Shown here one piece after another: positions 1 through 5,197 of a DNA stretch of 5,197 bases (positions within the stretch are counted from its first letter, which is position 1; each line of letters opens with the position of its first letter). The translations under genes and the position numbers were made by a program. Origin of the DNA: Gemmatimonadota bacterium (lineage in GTDB: Bacteria; Gemmatimonadota; Gemmatimonadetes; Gemmatimonadales; Gemmatimonadaceae); the NCBI GenBank assembly GCA_023249395.1, contig JAHFCS010000184.1:1-5197 (forward strand). The letters run 5' to 3'. Below the pieces are notes generated by a model. That model saw only the letters and a program-made list of their open reading frames with translations, did not search any database and was not told the origin of the DNA.

Positions 1-12
1 AGAGCTGACATC

Positions 13-1695
13 TTGGACGACATCACCTCATCCTACCAATTCCACAAGGAATTGGAATCACCGGTTGCGTTCCTGCGCCGGGAGTGGAAGGCGCTGGCGA
101 TTTTCGGCGGCGCCTTTGTCGCCATTCTGCTCGTCGGGGTGTTCGCCATCGACCCTGCTTTTTTCTATCCGCGCCTCGGCACCGACCCACTTCTCTATTA
201 CCTGAAGGGACTGGCGTTCGCGGAGACCGGACACACGGTTGCGCGCACCGCGGTGAACCGCGAGCCGTTCGCCTATGTGGCAATGCCAGGCATCCTCCGC
301 GTGCCTTTCATGCTGGCGTTCCGGGACTTCGACGACCAGCTCCGCGCCATCCAGCTCTCGAACATCGTCTTCGTCGGTGTCACGGCGGCGATGTACAGCT
401 ACGTTCTTTCCTGGGCGCTTCCTCAGGCAAAGCATTGGATGGCGATCGGCTTCTCGTTCGCATTCATGCTGTTCAGCCCGGTGTGGCTGGCCAACGTATT
501 CGCCCCCCTGGCAGATGCGCCGTTCGCTGCGTTCGCGACCGCCGTTTTCATTCTCGTGACGCGCGTCATCGCGTCCGATCGACCGCTTCGGGGCCGGGCG
601 CTGGCAATCGCCGGCGGCGCCGTTCTCTTCATGCTGGCATTCCTCGTGAAATACACGGCGCCCGTGCTATTCGTGTATGTCGGATTTCTCGTTGCCGGAC
701 GCTTGAGGGAGCATCCGATGCGACGCCGGTACCGGGCCATCGGATCGGCGGCAGTCATCGCCGGCGTCGCGCTTCTCGTCGTGCTGAACATGAGACCTCT
801 TGTCCATTATCTCAGGATGGCAACCGGATTCATGATGTACGCCAACAAGTCGGGAGTGCTGCTGAACCTCTTTGGACTCGCGGTGCCGGCGCAGATAATT
901 CCGGATTATCAGCTGGCGTACAAGATCAATCCGGTTATCGGTGCGTACCGGGTCGCCTTCGGAGTAACACCGAGGGATGTGGCCGCCACCATAATCGGCA
1001 TAGTGGTGTCGCTGATCTGCATCTACGGAATCTGGCGCGCCCGCCGTCGCTTCACTCCCGAAGCGGGTTACCTCCTCGCCGCGGTGCCGGTGCTGGCGCT
1101 CGTGATCCCGAGTACACTGCGGTACTTGATGCCGTATCAGCCGCTGTTCTGGATATTTTTTTATATCGGCGCGTCCGTTGTGTTCGCTCCAGTCATCTCC
1201 CGTCGCAGGACCAGCCGGATCGTTTCCATTGTGTGGCTTGCCATTCTTCTCGCCGGTGTTTCCAGCGTCGTCTACCTGCGCTCCAATCGCATAGCGGGTG
1301 TGGCCGCAAACAAGGGAGCGATATCGATTGCCAGAAGCCGGAGCTATGTGAAGGAAGTCTCGGCTACGTTCCGTGATCTCCGTCGCTTTCTCGAGACCCT
1401 GCCGCGGGATCGGACACTCCTCATCGGTGCATACGGAACGGCTGGAAGATGGAAGGTGATATCGGGACTCGACTACTATTCGGCGGACGCCGGACTCAGG
1501 ATGGCCGCACGTACGCATGATGTATATGTTCTTGTCGAGTGCGGGACCTTCGACGTCTGCCAGGACTTTCCAAACTGGGAGGGGAGATTCCGCAAGAGTC
1601 TCAAGAAGTTCGGTGAATTCTCCCTCGAGCCCGTTTTTTCCCGCACCAGCGAGCACGCCAAGGCAAAAGTGTTCAGACTCAGAAGCCTTCAGTGA
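13..1695 (+). CDS. Polytopic GT-C type membrane glycosyltransferase-like protein (5' end possibly outside window)
   Basis: About 560 residues with roughly ten to twelve hydrophobic segments, the clearest near residues 27-46, 114-134, 142-163, 195-229, 242-259, 324-341, 372-394 and 402-421. The pattern resembles GT-C enzymes of the ArnT/PMT kind, which use polyprenyl-phosphate sugars on the outer face of the membrane. After TM1 comes an acidic loop, GTDPLLYYLKG (D58), where GT-C enzymes carry their catalytic acid. A second motif, APLADAPF (D168), lies in a later loop, and STLRYLMPYQP (R370-Y371) resembles the RY-x-P segment seen in many GT-Cs. Residues 422-560 look soluble, probably extracytoplasmic, and hold C510 and C516. 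The start is uncertain: TTG at 13 has only a weak AGAG upstream, the frame stays open to base 1, and the next in-frame ATG (residue 91) would remove TM1. The last bases overlap the next gene. The sugar and acceptor cannot be read from sequence. An uncharacterised membrane protein of the same fold is the alternative. Confidence 0.83.
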   Translation: MDDITSSYQFHKELESPVAFLRREWKALAIFGGAFVAILLVGVFAIDPAFFYPRLGTDPLLYYLKGLAFAETGHTVARTAVNREPFAYVAMPGILRVPFMLAFRDFDDQLRAIQLSNIVFVGVTAAMYSYVLSWALPQAKHWMAIGFSFAFMLFSPVWLANVFAPLADAPFAAFATAVFILVTRVIASDRPLRGRALAIAGGAVLFMLAFLVKYTAPVLFVYVGFLVAGRLREHPMRRRYRAIGSAAVIAGVALLVVLNMRPLVHYLRMATGFMMYANKSGVLLNLFGLAVPAQIIPDYQLAYKINPVIGAYRVAFGVTPRDVAATIIGIVVSLICIYGIWRARRRFTPEAGYLLAAVPVLALVIPSTLRYLMPYQPLFWIFFYIGASVVFAPVISRRRTSRIVSIVWLAILLAGVSSVVYLRSNRIAGVAANKGAISIARSRSYVKEVSATFRDLRRFLETLPRDRTLLIGAYGTAGRWKVISGLDYYSADAGLRMAARTHDVYVLVECGTFDVCQDFPNWEGRFRKSLKKFGEFSLEPVFSRTSEHAKAKVFRLRSLQ

Positions 1696-3227
1696 GCAAT
1701 GCAGCCGAGCGGACTACGGGACAGAAGGATGAAGGGGCTTTGACGAGGGCTGCTCCGCCTGGCCGGGCTCGAGAGCTTCGCCCCGGAGACCGCATCGTGG
1801 TATGCGGCGCGGGCCCGGCCGGACTCACGGCGGCATACGCGCTCGCGAAGAAGGGCTACCCGGTTACCGTGCTCGAAGCGGATTCGATCGTCGGTGGGAT
1901 TTCGCGCACCGCTCGCTACAAGGACTACCGGTTCGACATCGGGGGCCACCGCTTTTTCACCAAGATCCCCGCCGTCCAATCGTTATGGGAAGAGCTGCTG
2001 GGCGACGAATTCATCGATGTCCCGCGCCTGTCGCGAATTCTCTACAACGGACGGTTCTTCAACTATCCCCTCAAGGCGAGCAACGCGCTTGTCGGGCTCG
2101 GCCTCTGGGAGGCAGGGCTGATAGTGCTCAGCTACGTCCACGCCCGGATGTCACCGCATCCAGCCGAGGAAAACTTCGAACAGTGGGTGTCCAACCGCTT
2201 CGGGAGCCGGCTGTACCGAATCTTCTTCAAGACATATACCGAAAAGGTCTGGGGCGTTCCCTGCACCGAGATTCGCGCCGAGTGGGCGGCGCAGCGCATC
2301 CAGGGGCTTTCGCTCGCCCGGGCCATTCTCTCCGCGACGACACTCAACACCCGAGCTCCGGCGATCAAGACGCTCATCCAGCAGTTCAAGTATCCGCGGC
2401 TCGGTCCGGGCCAGATGTGGGAACGATGCGCGGAGAGAGTCTCCGAGCTCGGCGGTTCCGTGCTGCTCAAGCATAGAGTGGTCGGACTGGAGACTGACGG
2501 CTGCCGCGTCACAGGCGCGACCGTTGCAGCACCTGAAGGAACGCGCCGAATCGAAGCCGAGCATTTCATTTCCACGATGTCGCTCCGCTCGCTCGTTCGC
2601 GCCCTCGGACCGGTGAGGCCGCAGGCGGCTGTCGAAGCGGCGGAGAAGCTCGCCTATCGCGACTTTATTCTCGTCGCGCTGATTTTCGATCGGGACAAGC
2701 TCTTCCCCGATAACTGGATTTACGTTCATACACCTGGCGTACAGGTCGGTCGCATCCAGAATTTCAACAACTGGAGCGCGGCGATGGTACCACAGCCGGG
2801 CGTCACCTGCATCGGAATGGAGTACTTCTGCTTCAAGGGCGACAACCTTTGGGAGAGCTCGGACGCTGACCTGATCGAGCTCGCCACGCGCGAGTTTGGG
2901 GGCCTTGGCCTGGCTCCGAATGCAGCAGTCGTCGACGGCACGGTCGTTCGGATGCCAAAGGCCTATCCGATATACGACGCGACCTACAGAGAGAATCTCG
3001 GTGTGATTCGGGGGTACATCGACCCGATCACCAACCTGCACACCGTCGGCAGGAACGGGATGCACAAGTACAACAATCAGGATCACTCGATGTACACCGC
3101 GATGCTCGCAGTCGAAAACATGCGCGGCGCCGACCACGACCTCTGGGAAGTGAACACCGAGCTCGAATACCATGAAGAGCAGCGCGTCGAACGGTCGGAG
3201 AACGCTCGAGCCACGGCGGCCGCATGA
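1692..3227 (+). CDS. FAD-dependent oxidoreductase, amine-oxidase / UDP-galactopyranose mutase-like fold
   Basis: A 511-residue soluble flavoprotein. The Rossmann dinucleotide site is GAGPAGL at residues 39-45, with the ribose-binding acid at E62 (TVLEAD). VGGISRT (67-73) and FDIGGHRFFT (81-90) follow, the latter typical of UDP-galactopyranose mutase and related NAD(P)/FAD oxidoreductases. The C-terminal FAD segment holds TVGRNGMHKYNNQDHSM at 451-467. No transmembrane segment or signal peptide is evident, so it is probably cytoplasmic or membrane-associated. Family members include sugar mutases, protoporphyrinogen oxidases and phytoene-type desaturases; the substrate here is unknown. The GTG start at 1692 overlaps the preceding TGA by four bases (GTGA), with AGAAG about six bases upstream. 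An in-frame TTG at 1740 behind AAGGATGAAGGGG is an alternative that would drop 16 poorly conserved residues. Its 3' end overlaps the next gene by four bases. Family assignment is secure; calling it a true mutase would be speculative. Confidence 0.92.
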   Translation: MSNAAERTTGQKDEGALTRAAPPGRARELRPGDRIVVCGAGPAGLTAAYALAKKGYPVTVLEADSIVGGISRTARYKDYRFDIGGHRFFTKIPAVQSLWEELLGDEFIDVPRLSRILYNGRFFNYPLKASNALVGLGLWEAGLIVLSYVHARMSPHPAEENFEQWVSNRFGSRLYRIFFKTYTEKVWGVPCTEIRAEWAAQRIQGLSLARAILSATTLNTRAPAIKTLIQQFKYPRLGPGQMWERCAERVSELGGSVLLKHRVVGLETDGCRVTGATVAAPEGTRRIEAEHFISTMSLRSLVRALGPVRPQAAVEAAEKLAYRDFILVALIFDRDKLFPDNWIYVHTPGVQVGRIQNFNNWSAAMVPQPGVTCIGMEYFCFKGDNLWESSDADLIELATREFGGLGLAPNAAVVDGTVVRMPKAYPIYDATYRENLGVIRGYIDPITNLHTVGRNGMHKYNNQDHSMYTAMLAVENMRGADHDLWEVNTELEYHEEQRVERSENARATAAA

Positions 3228-3622
3228 CCGTTCATCCGACGGGACACGGCGGTGAGAATCACCACCACGAACAGGAAGAGACACTTCCAGTTTCGGCGAA
3301 GCTTCTCTTCGCTCCGGTTGACAAGCGCGCATTCGGAGTGGCGATCGGAACGGTGACGGGGCTGTTTGTCTTCGCGGTCACGGCGCTGGACTTGATCCAC
3401 GGCGTGCCGCTGCCGGGGCTGCATCTGCTCGCTCAGTATTTCGCCGGGTACAGCGTATCCTGGACCGGTGCCTTGATCGGCTTTGCATGGGGATTCGGGA
3501 TCGGGTTCTGCGCCGGCTGGTTCGTGGCGTTCACTCGCAATCTCGCTCTCGCGATATCGCTTTTCATCATCCGGACGCGCGCTGAGCTCGACACGACGCG
3601 CGATTTCCTGGATCACATCTGA
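3224..3622 (+). CDS. Small membrane protein with His-rich N-terminus (paralogue of the next gene)
   Basis: 132 residues. The N-terminus (1-30) is polar and histidine-rich: H4, H8 and H13-H15, followed by an acidic EQEE stretch. Two hydrophobic segments follow, about 36-58 and 79-104, with a third weaker one near 107-117, then a charged C-terminal tail (RTRAELDTTRDFLDHI). The centre has the pattern A-F-G-V-A-I-G, a GLHLL segment, GYSVSW and GALIGFAWGF. The same pattern recurs in the gene immediately downstream, so the two are tandem duplicates. It recalls from memory a small family often labelled 'bacteriophage holin' in GC-rich bacterial genomes, but no lysis gene is nearby and I do not adopt that function. 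The ATG lies in an ATGA overlap with the flavoenzyme stop and no strong ribosome site is visible, which suggests translational coupling. Function unknown. Confidence 0.8.
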   Translation: MTVHPTGHGGENHHHEQEETLPVSAKLLFAPVDKRAFGVAIGTVTGLFVFAVTALDLIHGVPLPGLHLLAQYFAGYSVSWTGALIGFAWGFGIGFCAGWFVAFTRNLALAISLFIIRTRAELDTTRDFLDHI

Positions 3623-3933
3623 TGACCGAGGCAACGCCAGTGGAAACACAGGACGATGTGAAATCGACGCTGTTGCGCCTCAATGCCCGCGCGTGGGGCA
3701 TCGCAATCGGGCTCCTGCTGGGATCCGGTCTCTTTCTCGCCACCATCGTACTGGTGATGCGCGGAGGCCGGTTCGTGGGCCCGCATCTCAAGCTGATCGG
3801 TGTGTTTCTTCCCGGCTATCGGGTTACCTATGGCGGTGCGTTCATCGGATTCGCCTACGCATTTGTCATCGGCTACATCATCGGGCAGCTCATCGGATCG
3901 GTCTACAACGCGCTTGCGCGATCGGACAGGTGA
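3622..3933 (+). CDS. Small two-TM membrane protein, holin-labelled family (paralogue of the preceding gene)
   Basis: 103 residues with an acidic, polar N-terminus (1-20), a first hydrophobic segment at about 24-46, a short loop with GGRFVGPHLKL, and a second segment at about 70-94 ending in YNALARSDR. Aligned by hand with the preceding protein from its residue 33 onward, about 27 of some 74 positions are identical. These include A-x-G-x-A-I-G, GxHL, GYxV, GAxIGFAxxF and the late Asn (N96 here), with one two-residue gap. The core resembles small proteins that databases often call 'bacteriophage holin', an annotation I recall and could not check. Nothing here is phage-like, so a resident membrane role is more plausible. 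Start ATG at 3622 shares one base with the upstream TGA (TGATG), a classic re-initiation arrangement. It lacks the His-rich leader and long C-tail of its sister. Confidence 0.82.
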   Translation: MTEATPVETQDDVKSTLLRLNARAWGIAIGLLLGSGLFLATIVLVMRGGRFVGPHLKLIGVFLPGYRVTYGGAFIGFAYAFVIGYIIGQLIGSVYNALARSDR

Positions 3934-3946
3934 CCGGACGAAGCCA

Positions 3947-4597
3947 ATGCGCGGATCCGCCCGGCGCATCGTCCGCCATCTGTGGCTGGCGGCGCTCTTC
4001 GCCGTAGCCACCACCAGCCTCTTTCTTCTTTCACGCGATGGATCGGCCGCCGCGGGGCTGAGCCTGGCAACAGCGTTCGTGGGCCTCGCATTTCTTGGCG
4101 CGACGCTGATGGTTGGTCCACTGAATGAGCGGCTGGGGCGTCCGAATCCGGTGAGCACAAATCTGCGGAGGGACATCGGTATCTGGGCCGCCATCGGCGG
4201 CGTGATCCACACCGTCGCCGGCCTTCAGGTTCACATGAAGGGCGACATTGTCCGCTACTTCATCCCCGATCTGGCAACGGGTCACTTCATCTCGAAAGGC
4301 GTCGTCGCCTTTCTGTCGGCGAACTACACCGGCCTCGGCGCAACGCTGCTCCTTCTCGTTCTACTTGCAATCTCGAACGACGTAGCACTTCGCACGATTG
4401 GAGTCACGCGATGGAAACGGATTCAGCGCCTCAACTACCTGCTCTTCGCTCTCGTCGTTGTCCACGGAATACTGTACATCGTCGTCGACAAATCAGGATG
4501 GCTGATAGTCGTTCCATTCATCGCGATCGTCGCCGTCGTCGTAGAAGTCCAGACTTCGGGCCGTCGTGCGAGAAAGACGTCACGCCCCGTCGGATAG
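3947..4597 (+). CDS. Ferric reductase-like transmembrane domain protein (putative heme b protein)
   Basis: 216 residues from the ATG at 3947, thirteen bases after the previous stop. The open frame extends left to 3800, but that part lies inside the preceding gene and has no membrane character, so the later start is chosen. Hydrophobic segments lie at about 11-28, 36-56, 76-95, 115-142, 163-180 and 185-200. NLRRDIGIWAAIGGVIHTVAG (72-92) and WKRIQRLNYLLF (156-167) followed by VVHGILY (171-177) are typical of the ferric reductase-like/MsrQ/YedZ superfamily, in which such histidines bind heme b. Candidate ligands are H88, H96 and H173; H113 is in a loop. No FAD or NADPH domain is fused and no MsrP-like partner is in view, so the electron donor and acceptor are unknown. 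Last gene of the operon; its stop lies in the junction repeats. Family assignment is good, but heme binding is inferred. Confidence 0.8.
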   Translation: MRGSARRIVRHLWLAALFAVATTSLFLLSRDGSAAAGLSLATAFVGLAFLGATLMVGPLNERLGRPNPVSTNLRRDIGIWAAIGGVIHTVAGLQVHMKGDIVRYFIPDLATGHFISKGVVAFLSANYTGLGATLLLLVLLAISNDVALRTIGVTRWKRIQRLNYLLFALVVVHGILYIVVDKSGWLIVVPFIAIVAVVVEVQTSGRRARKTSRPVG

Positions 4598-4650
4598 CGG
4601 GTAGCGGGTACCGGGTACCCGGCATCAGGCATCAGGCATCAGGCACCGGG
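4596..4650. repeat. Heptanucleotide repeat array at the convergent gene junction
   Basis: Eight consecutive units, seven of them 7 bp and one 6 bp. On the plus strand they read AGCGGGT, AGCGGGT, ACCGGGT, ACCCGG (short), CATCAGG three times, and CACCGGG. The fourth unit abuts the third to give a perfect 12-bp palindrome, CCGGGTACCCGG, at 4611-4622. The stop of the ferric-reductase-like gene (TAG, 4595-4597) runs into the first unit. The stop of the methyltransferase (TGA on the minus strand, 4639-4641) falls inside the third CATCAGG. Two different repeat families with the same 7-bp period sit side by side. Such heptamer arrays are known as short tandem repeats in other bacterial groups; whether this one is repeated elsewhere in the genome cannot be seen here. 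Confidence 0.85.
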
Positions 4651-4654
4651 TTTT
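4617..4654 (+). terminator. Weak candidate terminator hairpin for the plus-strand operon
   Basis: ACCCGG at 4617-4622 can pair with CCGGGT at 4646-4651, and the next bases continue the T run (TTTT at 4651-4654). The stem is only six pairs with a 23-base loop made of the CATCAGG repeats, so it is a poor intrinsic terminator. It competes with the stronger self-complementary palindrome at 4611-4622. It is listed because two operons converge here and something must end transcription. It also runs into the 3' end of the opposing gene. Confidence 0.2.
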
Positions 4655-5197
4655 CTGCCACTGATGAAGTACTGGGGCACGACGGGCGTCAGCAGCCAGC
4701 GAATTGGCGGAATCCGACGCAGCACGTCCCAGAGGCGCCGAGCGCGCTCGTTTCTCTCGCCAAGCTCACCCGGCTCATAGGAAGGAAGGTCAAGTCGCCC
4801 CACACCGCGAAAGATGCGACGAAGCTCGCGGCGCGAATGCAGTCGCGTCTTGTAGTCAGTCTTTCTAACGCGTCGTGCAACCGGCTCCATCCACCGGCGG
4901 GGCAGCAGCCCGAAGCCGAGGATGCGGAGGTGCGGCTCGGGAAGGATGTTGAATCTGTTGTTCGTCGTGAAGAAGAATGCTCCGCCGGGTGCGAGTACGC
5001 GGATGGTCTCATCCCGCATTCGCGAGCTGTCGCGGACGTGCTCGAGCACGGAGTCGGCCAGAACCGCATCGAACACACCTTCGCGGAATGGCAGCGCTTC
5101 GGCGTTCGCGCAGATCAGAGGGACATCGACTCCGGCCTCGCTAAGCCGCTGCCGGCCGATGAGAAGGTAGCGGAGAGCGACGTCAACGCCGACGACT
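4639..5197 (-). CDS. Class I SAM-dependent methyltransferase, C-terminal part (5' end beyond window)
   Basis: The minus-strand frame is open from the right edge to a TGA at 4639-4641, giving 185 visible residues. It starts mid-domain: VVGVD (1-5) is the acidic end of strand beta-2 that binds the SAM ribose, CANAEALPF (29-37) is the next SAM-contact strand, and FDAVLADSVLEHV (42-54) and LAPGG (68-72) match the Methyltransf_11 core. The glycine-rich motif I must lie beyond the right edge. A GTG at residue 41 (5074-5076) could be mistaken for a start, but it sits inside the conserved fold, and the 40 open codons before it encode good methyltransferase sequence. After the core come basic stretches (RRWMEPVARRVRKTDYK) and a C-terminus ending in RKPGA. 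It may modify a glycan, lipid or small molecule; the substrate cannot be told. It converges on the operon and is transcribed separately. Confidence 0.87.
   Translation of the reverse strand, partial: VVGVDVALRYLLIGRQRLSEAGVDVPLICANAEALPFREGVFDAVLADSVLEHVRDSSRMRDETIRVLAPGGAFFFTTNNRFNILPEPHLRILGFGLLPRRWMEPVARRVRKTDYKTRLHSRRELRRIFRGVGRLDLPSYEPGELGERNERARRLWDVLRRIPPIRWLLTPVVPQYFISGRKPGA

Noticed and set aside
84..1376. Plus-strand open frame of 430 codons in another frame of the GT-C gene
   Set aside because: The translation is Arg-, His- and Gly-rich without hydrophobic periodicity, the signature of an out-of-frame reading.
667..1656. Minus-strand open frame of 329 codons opposite the GT-C gene
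   Set aside because: No domain or membrane pattern is present, the composition is shadow-like, and the opposite strand carries a coherent polytopic membrane protein.
2151..3332. Long minus-strand open frame of 393 codons opposite the flavoenzyme
   Set aside because: It is antisense to a gene with clear motifs, its translation is rich in Arg, His and Glu with no recognisable domain, and such shadows are usual in GC-rich codon-biased DNA.
3224..3933. Phage lysis cassette (holin pair)
   Set aside because: The small proteins resemble a family labelled holin, but no endolysin, spanin or phage structural gene is nearby and the genes are coupled to metabolic enzymes.
3800..3946. Longer start for the ferric-reductase-like protein at 3800
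   Set aside because: The extra 49 residues overlap the conserved second half of the preceding gene in another frame and are Ser/Arg-rich with no family resemblance.
4596..4650. CRISPR array
   Set aside because: Units are 7 bp with no spacers, so this is a simple tandem repeat.
4639..5076. Complete short methyltransferase starting at GTG 5076
   Set aside because: The frame stays open upstream to the window edge and encodes the VGVD and NAEALPF parts of the SAM-binding fold, so the gene is cut by the window rather than short.

Overview
The window is GC-rich bacterial DNA, almost wholly coding. It uses non-ATG starts (GTG and TTG), tightly overlapping genes and heptanucleotide repeats at a convergent gene junction. 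The gene mix and a small membrane-protein family that I recall from Gemmatimonadota-like genomes hint at that phylum or another GC-rich soil or sediment lineage. That assignment rests on memory and is not proven by the sequence.

Layout: five plus-strand genes run head to tail from the left edge to 4597. (1) 13-1695 is a large polytopic membrane protein of GT-C glycosyltransferase type; its true start may lie left of the window. (2) 1692-3227 is an FAD-dependent amine-oxidase-fold oxidoreductase related to UDP-galactopyranose mutase and protoporphyrinogen oxidase. (3) 3224-3622 and (4) 3622-3933 are two small membrane proteins that are paralogues of one another. (5) 3947-4597 is a ferric-reductase-like membrane protein with candidate heme histidines. 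Neighbouring genes overlap by 4, 4 and 1 bases and then are separated by 13 bases, so this is very probably one translationally coupled operon. A sixth gene, a class I SAM methyltransferase, reads leftward from beyond the right edge (4639-5197) and converges on the operon. The 41 bp between the two stop codons is filled by a short array of 7-bp units, and both stop codons lie in the array.

How the genes may work together (inference): the GT-C protein would move a sugar from a polyprenyl-phosphate donor on the outer face of the membrane. The flavoenzyme could modify a sugar, polyprenyl or quinone-like substrate. The terminal heme-type membrane protein could exchange electrons with a flavin or quinone. 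The two small paralogues have no assigned function and are the least explained part of the operon. I saw no tRNA, rRNA, CRISPR array, transposase or phage structural gene.
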